NCBI GenBank assembly: GCA_964020975.1
Contig: OZ026616.1
Location: forward strand, 80,882,474-80,946,473
Direction of reading: 5' to 3'
DNA length: 64,000 nucleotides
From: Hermodice carunculata
Taxonomy: Eukaryota; Annelida; Polychaeta; Eunicida; Amphinomidae
Both the position numbers and the translations under genes were made by a program. The first letter of the stretch is position 1; each line of letters begins with the position of its first letter. The notes beneath the pieces are model-generated. The model ran no database searches, was not told the DNA's origin, and was given only the letters and a program-made list of their open reading frames with translations. This document shows, in pieces, positions 1 through 11,760 of this stretch.

Positions 1-200
1 TGGCATGAGTTGGACACATATGAAGTGCCCAACTCATGCCAAGGAAAGTTGTTGACCTGGGGCATGTGATCTTGATAGGGCTCATCTACAATTCTCAGTC
101 GAAGTTGTTTTTCATTACTGTTGAAATTAGTTGGAAACACCGAAGCAGACGACATTTGACCACCAGCCAGTTTTGGCCAGTTTAAGGGGGGAAGGGTTAA
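1..200 (+). mobile_element. MITE-A copy 1, cut by the window edge
   Basis: Right part of a TTAA-type miniature element. It opens inside the hairpin cassette (CATGAGTTGG then CCAACTCATGCCAAGG), runs through the shared GAAGCAGACGACATTTGACC segment and ends in AAGGGGGGAAGGGTTAA, the usual right terminus plus TTAA. The left terminus lies outside the window. A stray second terminus-like stretch (AATTCAAGGGAGAAAGGG) follows at 211-228 and may be the remnant of another copy. Confidence 0.85.
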
Positions 201-324
201 ACTGGGCTGTAATTCAAGGGAGAAAGGGTCAAAAGGTAGTGAGGGCAACCAGTGCATTCTTCCATTCCAACATTCAAATTGGCCATTTTGACCTATCTGT
301 CAACCCCAAATGTTTTTATTCCAG

Positions 325-455
325 TATCCAGGTGAAAAGTGTATGAAAACAAAGAAAATGCATGGACCATTTTTCCTCAAAATGACCTCATTTTAACTTT
401 TCAAGTTTCCAGTTCAGGAGACTTGCCAAAAGTGGGCGAGTTGACAGGTATGTTT
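325..455 (+). repeat. Dispersed repeat J, copy 1
   Basis: Shares order and wording with 51838-51967: CCAGGTGAAAAG, then ATGAAAACAAAG, CTCAAAATGACCTCATTTTA, GGAGACTTGCC and a terminal GACAGGTATG. A third, inverted copy starts at 63957. Transposon class is unknown and no coding potential is visible. Confidence 0.6.
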
Positions 456-500
456 TCATAATTTTTTGCACTGCGCAACAAAATGGATGTTTTCTATATA

Positions 501-664
501 CAGTGGTCCCAACTTACTAGCCTCCACCTCACCAAAGGCCACACACACCACAGGCCATGTCCTTATATAGGCAGCATTGCAAGTTGTATCATGTAACCCA
601 ACTGCAGAAACGCCGCCCGGTGTGACCACTTTCCCAACAGTTTTACGAGAGGGGATCACCACAG
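501..664. mobile_element. MITE-F-like element, TA-flanked
   Basis: Begins CAGTGGTCCC after a TA and ends ATCACCACAG before a TA, the inverted-terminus pattern of the F family (CAGTGG...CCACTG). The interior holds CCACC and GTGACCAC blocks as in other F copies. TA target duplications point to the Tc1/mariner superfamily (inference). Confidence 0.6.
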
Positions 665-666
665 TA

Positions 667-831
667 CAGTCAAACCTCATAATTGCCACAGTCAAATGCC
701 TGACATACACACTTAACACCACATGCTTTCGGGGACTTTGCCTTTGTTATTTAATTCATTTATGTCACATTTTCTGATACCTGACACATTTTGAAGGGAG
801 CAGATGGTGTCATTGTTATGAGTCTGTGCTG
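667..831. mobile_element. MITE-G copy 1, abutting the preceding element
   Basis: Starts CAGTCAAACCTCATAATTG and ends GTGTCATTGTTATGAGTCTG...CTG, an imperfect terminal inverted repeat flanked by TA. It matches 46589-46761 at both ends. It shares the TA at 665-666 with the element on its left, so one element inserted at the very edge of the other. Confidence 0.6.
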
Positions 832-835
832 TAAT

Positions 836-1354
836 ATGTAAATGAAACCTCAACCTCAACCTCACATGGAGCTCAGCCTAATATACAGCTTCTTGCACTA
901 TATTTTAGTCTAGGTGTCGCTTATGGAATACATTGTGGCTTTTTCATTTGAATATGGGCAAACTTAGACACTGAAATGATGTATTTCTTCAAAAATTTAC
1001 CTGGAATAGGTAAGGTCAAGATCACTGGTTCATGTGGGTTCTCAGTAGAGGGCTCTGTAGGAAGGCGGGCTAGGTATGTGTATTTCCATTAGTTTCCATT
1101 GCAATCTGCACCTACTCTACTCAGAAAGACCATTTTTTGTGCTAAATGGTTGTAAAAAGTTGGAATACCCTTGTAAATTTGAAAACTTTTACTGCAAAAC
1201 TATTCAATGTTTACTATTAAATGTTACTTTAACATAGAATCTTATTGGAATACACACCTCTAGCCCACAAGAAGTTTGTGTATTGCATTGTGTATTGAGC
1301 CAGATACACATACAATTGTTAATTGCGACCTTCCCTATTAAAGGAGGGTTAATG
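836..1354. other. AT-rich unique stretch
   Basis: No gene, RNA gene or repeat recognised; stop codons are frequent in all frames. Confidence 0.6.
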
Positions 1355-1358
1355 TTAA

Positions 1359-1615
1359 CTCTTTCAGTGCTACATTTGGACTGAGTCAACAGCTTTCCTT
1401 AGCATGCTTTGGGCACAGTGTGCAATGCATCCAAAGCATACCACAGAAAGCTGGTGACCTGGACTATTATATTCTATGTTAAGTACAGACATACTACTTC
1501 TAGTAGATGAGATGAGATGTCTTTTTACAAGGGACATGAATCTAGCATCCTTATTGTAATTAAGAGCATTTCACTTTAAATAGTTTGACTTTAGGTGCAG
1601 TTAGTACTGAAAGAT
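1359..1615 (+). mobile_element. MITE-B copy 1
   Basis: Flanked by TTAA (1355-1358 and 1616-1619). Termini are CTCTTTCAGTGC and GTACTGAAAGA, an inverted pair. Inside lies the hairpin cassette: CAACAGCTTTCCTTAGCATG facing CAAAGCATACCACAGAAAGC. This is one of about a dozen B copies here; it is non-coding. Confidence 0.8.
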
Positions 1616-1685
1616 TTAAAATTCATCATAAAATGAGCTTTCATTAAAATACAAACTTGCATATTGCTGAAGTCAGGTCTTTTAA

Positions 1686-1856
1686 CTCATTCCATACTAT
1701 GGTCACAGGCCTTGGTCAGTGGTTCTGGCACTGACTTAAGACTATAGGCATGTTGGTACTTGAACGAAAGCTTTTTTCATGAAGAATTTAAATATGCAAT
1801 TGTCGTCTTAAATCTAAGTAAATATATGGAAAAATCAAGGACTGATATGGAATGAG
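1686..1856 (+). mobile_element. MITE-E copy 1
   Basis: TTAA-flanked (1682-1685, 1857-1860) with termini CTCATTCCATACTATGG and TGATATGGAATGAG. It lacks the hairpin cassette but carries the module CATGTTGGTACTTGAACG shared with MITE-B and MITE-D, so these families are modular relatives. Confidence 0.8.
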
Positions 1857-1860
1857 TTAA

Positions 1861-2402
1861 TTGCCAGGCAAGCATGCTTCAGCCAGCACAAAAGAGGTTG
1901 GAAGGTCAGTTTACCAGGACATACAAAAGCCAGTACATGCCTGTGGTCTTTATTATTGTGGTAAGGAATGGGTTGAATAGAGGTTGGATAAAGTGTTCAG
2001 GATTGAAAAAAGTTTTCCATGGCTATGGTAATTTTTCCTGCTTAGTACCAAACTTATGATGTGCATGTTTAAACCTTTCATGCTCAAATCACTCAAAAAC
2101 TCCTGCATACAAATTGTTATCTACCTTAAGGCTTTGACTTAAATTCCATGTTTATATGAAACATTTTTGTTAAGAATTATTGACAAGGTCTGCCATGATA
2201 GCAGACCCCAGGTCAACAGCTATCCTCCCACAACCCGCACCAACGAAAACTATCATTGGTACAGTCTGATTCTGACCAGGACAGCGTTAAATAAAGAATG
2301 ATTTTACTTTGTGATGAAATTGTGACATTTCTTGTGTTTCCATTTTGCAATGTACTTGGTGACCTTTTTTCTCATCATGCTAATTTTTCATACCAGTGGT
2401 CC
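1861..2402. other. Unique stretch with a small MITE scrap
   Basis: Mostly unrecognised. CCCAGGTCAACAGCTATCC near 2208 is a broken half of the hairpin cassette. No gene. Confidence 0.5.
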
Positions 2403-2700
2403 CTGTCCCTGTCTAATGAGACCATGTCCCTGGCTAATGAGATCATGTCCCTGGCTAATGATACGATGTCCCTGGCTAATGAGACCATGTCTCTGGCTAA
2501 TGAGATCATGTCCCTGGCTAATGAAACCATGTCCCTGGCTAATGAGACCATGTCCCTGTCTAATGAGACCATGTCTCTGGCTAATGAGACCATGTCCCTG
2601 GCTAATGAGACCATGCCTCTGGCTAATGAGACCACATCCCTGGCTAATGAGACCATGTCCCTGTCTAATAAGACCATGTCCCTGTCTAATGAGACCATAC
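2403..2700 (+). repeat. 21-bp minisatellite (about 14 units)
   Basis: Tandem units of ATGTCCCTGGCTAATGAGACC with few variants (CTGTCTAATG, GAGATCATG). Because 21 is a multiple of three, two forward and two reverse frames stay open; one forward frame reads repeated MSLANET. No start context, splice signal or flanking codon bias suggests translation, so I call it a satellite, not a gene. Confidence 0.9.
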
Positions 2701-2769
2701 CTGCCGCAATAGACACATGACCACATTGTACTGGTACAGCCCTCCCAGAAAGGGACATTATAGAGTTAA

Positions 2770-2943
2770 CTCTTTAAGTGCCAAATTTGGACTGATTCAA
2801 CAGCTTTTCTCTGGAACTAGAGGCATCCTGGTACTTGAATGAAAAGTCTTTTTATGAGGAATACAAATCTGAGATCCTAATGATAATTCAGACTAGTTTG
2901 ACTTTAGTAGAACAACTTTAGACATGATTGGCACTGAGAGAAA
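2770..2943 (+). mobile_element. MITE-B copy 2 (short form)
   Basis: Left TTAA at 2766-2769, terminus CTCTTTAAGTGCCAAATTTGG, right terminus GATTGGCACTGAGAG followed by a decayed TTAA. The right half of the hairpin cassette is missing: CAACAGCTTTTCTC runs straight into TGGAACTAGAGGC, the same deletion form as at 10533-10706. Confidence 0.8.
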
Positions 2944-3235
2944 TAATACACCTGCCACATGGGACAGTGCCCAGTGGGAAAGAGCGAGCCTGTGGTAAAG
3001 GGCAGAGCCTCAAGCCAACTACCCACCATTTATACCCCATGGGAGCAGGGGGTTGTTAAGACGGAAGCCATATTTAAGACAAGAAAATTTGATTTGCTTG
3101 TTAGCAAATCAGTCTGGGTGCCTGGAGAAACTGCAGTGCAATGTATGCAGCTGTGACATAAGCTCCAAATGTGTAATGGCATGTTAACATTATGACCAAG
3201 TTGGTGAAAAGTGTTGCAGAATGATATAAGTAGAC

Positions 3236-3590
3236 ATATCTAGCTTTGACCTTTCAAGGTCACTCTAGATCAAAAAAGACAACACCGGATGAAAGCTTAT
3301 ATGTCATTTCCTACTCATGTTGAATAGTAACTATGGCCCCAAAGTGCACCGTTTTCCATATACAGAGATTCTAATGCTGTGTGGCCTTGCTTTGACCTTT
3401 CAAGGTCACTCAAGGTCAAAGAGTCAGCACCACATGAAAGCCTGTATATCATTTCCTATTCATGTTTAATAGTAACTATGGCCCTAAAGTGCACCGTTTT
3501 CCATACACAAAGATTTTCAAGGTGTGTGACCTTGATTTGACCTTTCAAGGTCACTCAAGGACAAAAAGGACAGTACCAGGTAAAAGCCCA
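3236..3590. repeat. 146-bp-period tandem array, part 1
   Basis: Three units each opening with TTTGACCTTTCAAGGTCACT (near 3246, 3391, 3537). Each continues with GTATATCATTTCC, AGTAACTATGGCCC and AAGTGCACCGTTTTCCATA. Spacing is about 146 bp. GACCTTTCAAGGTC is itself a palindrome. Confidence 0.85.
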
Positions 3591-4140
3591 TATGCACAAA
3601 CCTATTTGTTAAAGTTGGAATGGCATCTCTCTATCTGTAATAATTTTGAAGATATTCAAGATTTGAATTTTGTGTATTCACCTAATTTGCATAAATTCAA
3701 ATCATACAATTTTGGTTCATGGTTCATTGGATGCACCTATAGCAGAAACCTGTATGCATAAGTTAAAATCGCATCTCTATCTATAACATTTTTGAAGATA
3801 TTCAAAATTTAAATTGTATGTAATCATCTAATTTGCATAAATTCAAATCCTACAAGTTTTGTTCATGGTTCATTGGATGCACCTCTATCACAAACCTTTA
3901 TATTAAATTTAGAATGGCATCTCTATCTATTATAGTTTTGAAGATATTCAAGATTTAAATTTTCAAAGTGCCTTAATTAGCATAATTTAGAATTTTACAA
4001 CTTTTGTTTACTGTCCGTTAGATTGGCAGATGTCACAAACCTATGTGCTGAACTTTGAATTTTATATCTATCTATAATAGTTTTGAAGATAGGGAGCTTT
4101 TAAAATTTTAATTGACCCTAATTAGCATAATTTTGAACAT
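3591..4140. repeat. 146-bp-period tandem array, part 2
   Basis: Four degenerate units marked by TTTTGAAGATATTCAAGATT at 3644, 3790, 3936 and 4081, so the steps are 146, 146 and 145 bp. Other landmarks are AATTTGCATAAATTCAAATC and GTTCATTGGATGCACC. The sequence differs from part 1 but the period is the same. A reverse-oriented relative lies at 53.4-53.96 kb. Confidence 0.85.
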
Positions 4141-4256
4141 CATGACTATTCCAAATCAGAGAGACAACTTCCCTACTAGGTGTATTACCATGCCAAGTTG
4201 AAACAGTGTAGCTTGCACGGTGTCAGAGAAAAGCTCCGGACAAATTTGATGGGAAG

Positions 4257-4262
4257 AAGAAA

Positions 4263-4302
<40 letters not shown>

Positions 4303-4394
4303 AGGAAGGAAGGAAGGAAGGGAGGGAGGGAGGGAGGGAGGGAGGGAGGGAGGGAGGGAGAGAGAAGGAAAGAGAAAGAAAGAAAGAAAGCATC
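4257..4394 (+). repeat. GA-rich tetranucleotide tract
   Basis: (GAAA)n passing into (GGAA)n and (GGGA)n, then back to GAAA. Purine-only strand of about 135 bases; open frames over it are artefacts. Confidence 0.95.
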
Positions 4395-4545
4395 TAGTAG
4401 ATATTATATAAGAAGCTCTAGCTGTTTAAATTATGCCTATTAAAGGGATTTAAATTTGATATATTCAATGTCTTCACAAGTATAATTCAGTGAAAAATCA
4501 TTATAATGACACCTTCTGTTCTCCTAAGACATTGCTAGATAACTG

Positions 4546-4687
<142 letters not shown>

Positions 4688-4919
4688 CCTCCCTCCCCAT
4701 CCATATTAATTTCCCACCAAAATTCATTCTGTTGCTAGGCCATGGTAAAAAGTATGTCCGTGATGCAGGTGTACTAATGGATATATCAGCAGTGGCATTA
4801 ATACTTCTTGAAATAAATTTTATTTTAAGACATGATCAGCGATGATGATGATTTCTAGCTCAATGATTATTTAGGAAATATGACTTACACTTCGGAAACA
4901 AATAGAAGTTCCTATATTT

Positions 4920-5077
4920 GCAAGAGCAACATGTTTTGTTGCATTTGGTCTAGATGTGCTCATACATACTGGTTTTTCGTAATTGACCTATGTGGACCAT
5001 AGCAGCCATGCAACTCGTATGAGTGGGTTATATTGCTATAAATTTGTCTTTTTATGTGCTTAATCTATGGCTATATT
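4920..5077. repeat. Left copy of a diverged duplication
   Basis: Aligns with 5389-5530 through GCAAGAG(C/T)AACAT, AGATGTGCTCA(T/G)ACATACTGG and ATGGACCA(T/G)AG(A/C)GCAG-like blocks in the same order and orientation. The pair brackets the Penelope-type fossil. Confidence 0.65.
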
Positions 5078-5094
5078 GCAAGAGAATGAAATGA

Positions 5095-5245
5095 CCAGGC
5101 AAGAGTCTGACAGCGAAAAAGTTCACAGAAATTAGTCCGACTGGTTTTGCCTCTAGTGGGGCATCATCAGGGACTGTTGGTGATCAAGAGTCTCTAGTAT
5201 TTAACGGGAGGTGTCAACATTTGACGTTGCTAACGTAATTAGGCA
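5095..5245 (-). mobile_element. Penelope-like element fragment with hammerhead-type fold
   Basis: On the minus strand 5175-5134 reads AGTCC, CTGATGA, a short stem-loop with arms GCC/GGC, an A-rich core ending in AC, CA, GTC, GGACT. This is the order of a minimal type I hammerhead ribozyme: stem I AGTCC pairs exactly with GGACT, stem III is the two-base AC/GT, and GTC is the cleavage triplet. Penelope-like retroelements are known to carry such ribozymes in their terminal repeats. No reverse transcriptase is present. It is a fossil whose core departs slightly from consensus, so activity is doubtful. Confidence 0.65.
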
Positions 5246-5388
5246 TACGTCAAGCAGATTGTTTTATCTGCTTCAGTTGTAAATCGGTCCACCCATACAG
5301 TGACCTGGTGCAGAATGCAGTGTCAACAGTGGCATGTGCCACTGCTCACACTGAAAAAAAAATAATAATAATAAAAATGCAAGAGTAA

Positions 5389-5530
5389 CATATTTGGTTG
5401 TGTCTGATACAGATGTGCTCAGACATACTGGGGTTTCTTTGTTGAGCTATATGGACCAGAGCAGCTCCGCAGCCAAATGAATGGGATGTTTTATTGTTTG
5501 TCTTTCCATTTGCTCAAACTGTGGGTATGT
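5389..5530. repeat. Right copy of a diverged duplication
   Basis: Partner of 4920-5077 on the other side of the Penelope-type fragment; same orientation, clearly diverged, with small gaps. Confidence 0.65.
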
Positions 5531-5574
5531 CAGTTGACTGTAGGTTAATTGTGCTTTCTTATGAAGGTTGAACA

Positions 5575-5577
<3 letters not shown>

Positions 5578-5615
<38 letters not shown>
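5578..5615 (+). repeat. (TG)n tract
   Basis: About 18 TG repeats preceded by ATATAT. Confidence 0.95.
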
Positions 5616-5618
<3 letters not shown>

Positions 5619-5990
5619 ATATGTAAATACATGCTTGTTAATCACAAGCAATGCAGCATAAATGATTTTGTGCTCAAGATTGATCATAAGTCTAGCCTTT
5701 AGAGTTATAAGTTTGTAAATTGAAAAAAGATCTTCAGTATCTGTCTCATGGTTAACAGCACTCTTTTATAGCTTAGCGTCAAGATGTTTATTATATATGT
5801 CTTATAGGAAATGTTGTATTTGGTGAGATTTTGTTTCAGCTTTCTAAGTGATGAGAGGAATTTGAATTAGCCAGAGGCTACTTTTCCCATCCTCATTAAA
5901 GAAATAAAGTATATTGACAAGTGTCATGTAAAGGTAACCCGCTTTGGGCAGAAGCAGTGAGGAAAGGTGAAGTGGTTGCAGCAGACTGGT

Positions 5991-6007
5991 GCTGCCACCT
6001 GGTGGTG
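5991..6007 (+). promoter_or_regulatory. CTCF-like motif
   Basis: GCTGCCACCTGGTGGTG fits the reversed CTCF core (GCCNCCTNGTGG). It lies in unique sequence, not in a repeat I recognise. Related words in the same orientation occur at 15864 and 21052. Binding is not shown by sequence alone. Confidence 0.35.
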
Positions 6008-6009
6008 TG

Positions 6010-8141
<2,132 letters not shown>

Positions 8142-8154
8142 CCACAGCAACAAC

Positions 8155-8158
8155 ACTG

Positions 8159-8190
<32 letters not shown>
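8155..8190 (+). repeat. (CAA)n tract
   Basis: About ten CAA units ending in a short A run. Confidence 0.9.
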
Positions 8191-8192
<2 letters not shown>

Positions 8193-8574
8193 AAAAAAAG
8201 CAAACACAGACAAAGACCAATATAACATAAGGATGGTGTAAGTACTTTCTGTGCACTTTCTGATTTAAAAGAAAAATTATATGAATTTACTTCAAATGGC
8301 ATTTCAATAATGCAAACATTCAAAGTCATTGTTAACGTAAAATAAAAATGGGCAAATTAGACATGTTTATAAATAAAAGATGTATACATTTACATCAAAT
8401 TTAACTTTATGTCTTTTAAACACAAACATGGATGCCTGCAATAGAAGCACTAAGACTAGAAGTTGATGCCATGTTCACACTTGCACTGCCAGTGGTGAAT
8501 GAAACAATGACAGAAAATGCTGTCAAAATGACGCTTACGCAACACAAAAGAAGGTCACATTACGCAATGTAAGT

Positions 8575-8730
8575 TAACCTAATATGGCCAATTATGACGG
8601 TTGCAGTCGCATTAGACTGGTGGTCGCATTAAACAGGTGAAAAACAAAAGAAATTGCTTGGGTATCAGAATGGTTGCAATAGAGAGTAAGTTGCATTAGA
8701 CAGGTGGTCGCAAGGAAAGGTTCCAATGTA
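8575..8730. mobile_element. Decayed TA-type MITE (F/G relative)
   Basis: Contains GGTGGTCGCATTAAACAGG and again ACAGGTGGTCGCAAGG near an end reading GGTTCCAATGTAG, resembling the CAGGTTTCACTGTA terminus of F. The left end is not clear. Confidence 0.45.
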
Positions 8731-8739
8731 GTTTTAACT

Positions 8740-9284
8740 GCAATATTAAATAAGCATTAATGGTCAAAGTTTTTGTACAATCACATTACTACGTTACAAC
8801 ACCATCTTGCAAATGTCATTTAGATTGATATCTTGAATAATATTTGTTTACATTATCAATGTACATTGTGTACCTCTGCCATTAATTAACACATTGGGCT
8901 CCAAATTTGTGGTATTGCATATAAAAATAACTATATTTAACAGAGTTGTTAACCCATAATCCCATCCTCTGTATCAACAGTGAGTAGATGTGACAGATTT
9001 TGTCTCACATCCAAGAAAGTGGACTTTTAACTTACCTCTGATATTTTTTTTTTACAGAAAAAAAAGCAGGCTCTGTGTATCTTTGGTGATGTCCCATTAT
9101 TTATAGCAGTCATATCCCCCCCCCCCATGCCACCACTATCTGGCCACCAGATGTGTATCATAGCTGTGTACAGATAATGGGTCTCAGATGAGGGTCATCT
9201 TTAATTACAGGTGAAATAACATATGGAAATAACACAAATATCCAATCAAGGTGCAGTGTCTGGATCTCAAAACAGGTACACAGT
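8740..9284. other. Unique stretch
   Basis: No gene. Holds a C tract at about 9117-9126. Confidence 0.55.
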
Positions 9285-9478
9285 AGCCCCTTTTTTGAGA
9301 GACCACCTGCCTTTGAAGACCACCTTTATTAGGTGCCTGACACCTGTCCATGTTGTTTGACCTGCTGGAGAGAGTGCCTGCTTGATGTGACCAATTGTGG
9401 ACATGACCAAGGGGGCTGTCTCAAGGCCAGTGTATGTCACTGCAGGGGTCTCCCACTAGAAGAAGGTTTGACTGCACT
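9285..9478. mobile_element. MITE-F fragment
   Basis: ACAGTAGCCCCTTTTTTGAG, GAGACCACCTGCC, then an end with GGGGTCTCCCACTAG and GACTGCAC. It is F-like in layout but degenerate. Confidence 0.5.
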
Positions 9479-9479
9479 T

Positions 9480-10468
9480 TTTTTGGCTTTCAAATTGCAA
9501 GAGTGATCAAGATATAAGACCCCCCTGAGTTTGTAGTCTGTTTTTGTGGTCAAGTAAAGATCCAAGAGCAGAGAATATACTTCCCCAGAATTTGTTATGA
9601 CATTTAATGTAACATAAGCTTTGTATCATATTCTCCTGTCCTAGGGGGATAAAACTGGTTGGTTGGAGATATTTGTTATTGAAAAGAAATAGATGTGGCT
9701 GAAAAACAGATGCAAAATGGCTCTTGCACATGTTAATATTTATCTTTAGGGACTTTACTCACAAATTAGGGTCATCTGAGGCAAAATTTACACTTTCTGA
9801 GATAATGAGATAACGTTTGGTAAAATGGTAGGATTGTACCTTGGGGAGCTTTTGTAAAATATTTTTAACCAGTGTATGGATATCATTCAATGGGAGGATT
9901 GCTACCCCCCCACCCCCATCCCAACCCCCTCATGTCCTCCATCATGACATAAGATGCATTGGCACATGGCTGGTGTGCGCAAGTAGGTCTCTGTACATCA
10001 TCACTTTATTCTTTATGCTCAGCCAAAAAAATTGAGTTACCAAATTCTCTGACATTGTTTATTAGCATAACAAGGCAAATATATACATATATAAAGTAAA
10101 ATCAAATTAAATAAGATAAAATAAACAATTTTATAAAGCAATAAAATTTAAAATTCTTTCATCTCAGAATGAACAGAGAAATTTACAAAAATAAATAAAT
10201 TAAGAATTAAAGAGAAAAAACAAATGTCAGTCAGCACAGGGTTAAGTTGTCAACCTGGAGACAATTGAGTCATCTTTATGTTACGTGTCTTTGTGTTAAC
10301 AATGTGTAACAGTTCTTCATCACTGTACAAATTTGATAAAGACACTTTTGAGAATTACGTAATGAAGTTAAAATACCTGACCTGAAAACTGAGTGTGTTG
10401 AAGATAAGTACAACATTGTTAAAAGGTGATTCATATTTTAAAAGTATTACAACAGGTGACAGCCTACC
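9480..10468. other. Unique AT-rich stretch
   Basis: Nothing recognised beyond a C-rich run near 9906-9930. Confidence 0.55.
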
Positions 10469-10469
10469 A

Positions 10470-10500
<31 letters not shown>
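10470..10500 (+). repeat. (TG)n tract with CATG tail
   Basis: About 13 TG units, then GCGTGCATGCATGCATG. Confidence 0.95.
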
Positions 10501-10532
10501 CATGCATGCATGTGTTGGGCCACAATAGTTAA

Positions 10533-10706
10533 CTCTTTAAGTGCCAAATTTTGGACTGAGTCAACAGCTTTTCTCTGGAACTATAGCCATGCTGGTACTT
10601 GAATGAAAGGTCTTTTTACAAGGATTACGAATCTGAGATCATAATGATAACTCAGACTAGTTTGACTTTAGTAGATGGACTTTAGACATGATTGGCACTG
10701 AAAGAG
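10533..10706 (+). mobile_element. MITE-B copy 3 (short form)
   Basis: Exact TTAA on both sides (10529-10532, 10707-10710). Termini CTCTTTAAGTGCCAAATTT and ATTGGCACTGAAAGAG. Same internal deletion as copy 2: the hairpin's right arm is absent. Very similar to 2770-2943, so the short form multiplied as such. Confidence 0.88.
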
Positions 10707-10967
10707 TTAAGTACCGCATATGGTTGTCTGTGAACTAATTAGTTACCCACTGTATGTGACCACTCATGACCGGCTGAATCAGTAGCCAAAATAAAGGATG
10801 AGTTTTCCATGGAGTTCTGCCCAAAATGAATAAATTAAGAGATAAAGGATGGGTGGATGGATTGATGGATGGATAGTGGAGGGAGGGAAGGATGGTGGAA
10901 ATGTAGGCAGGGGCTCAAATGAATGAATAAATGCAATGTAAAATTAAAAGATGTAAAAGATCCTGGG

Positions 10968-11127
10968 ACACTTTGCGTGCAATATGTGCAAAGACTACTT
11001 TTTGCTTTAGACTAGGCTTGCTGGTATTTGAATGAAAGGTATCTTCATGAGGAATTTGAATCTTTTAACCATTATATGTTTAAAGGTAGTGAAAAAACAT
11101 CTATCGCAGTGATTAGCACTTTAAGGG
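10968..11127 (+). mobile_element. MITE-D fragment, right part
   Basis: GGACACTTTGCGTGCAATATG, GACTACTTTTTGCTTTAGAC, CTGGTATTTGAATGAAAGG, end GATTAGCACTTTAAGGG plus TTAA (11128-11131). Nearly word for word the right part of 52038-52259; the left terminus is lost. Confidence 0.75.
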
Positions 11128-11253
11128 TTAACATATGATGTGGAGAAATATACAGAAAAACCAGGGATGATGCAACGTGAGGTTAGAGACAGAACCAGCA
11201 ACCTGGTCGGCATCGTCTCCTGAGAGACATGATCTTTAGGGCTGTAGCTTTAT

Positions 11254-11271
11254 GGTCTGACTGGTCAGACC
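11254..11271. repeat. Perfect 18-bp palindrome
   Basis: GGTCTGACTGGTCAGACC with eight-base arms around TG. No element around it is recognised. Confidence 0.7.
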
Positions 11272-11556
11272 AACAATTCGGCTGAAAGTAGAGAGAAAAA
11301 AAATCATTGATGCATTTGACATCATTGACTTTTAAGTTTTGATATAGAGTAGAACATTGATGAACAAATTATTACATTGATGTGTTCCTCAAATCAAACA
11401 GGAGGCCACTTGATGTAGAGTGGTCACAAGGGTAGGTTCCTCTGACAGGATTGTTATGTGTTACTGCCTTGTGTGATTGTGTTTCCAGCTTGTCCATTAA
11501 TGCTGTGTCATTTGACTGTAAAAAAAAGAGTAATTTCATCATGTTCAGAACATAAA

Positions 11557-11759
11557 CCCTTTCCCCTTGAATTTACAGAGCCAGCAGTTTTCCTTGGCAT
11601 GCGTTGGGCACTAACCCATGCCGAGGAAAGCTGTTGACCTGAGTAATGTTATCTTGATAGGTCTCATCTACAGTTCTTCATTACTGTTGAAAATAGTCAG
11701 AAACATTGAGTCAGATATTTGACTACTGACCATTTTTGGCGAGTTTAAGGGGCAAGGGA
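11557..11759 (+). mobile_element. MITE-A copy 2
   Basis: CCCTTTCCCCTTGAATTTAC at the left; hairpin cassette CTTGGCATGCGTTGGGCAC with a shortened right arm; then CTTGATAGGTCTCATCTAC and GTTTAAGGGGCAAGGG. Flanking TTAA is degraded on both sides, so this looks older than copy 3. Confidence 0.8.
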
Positions 11760-11760
11760 T

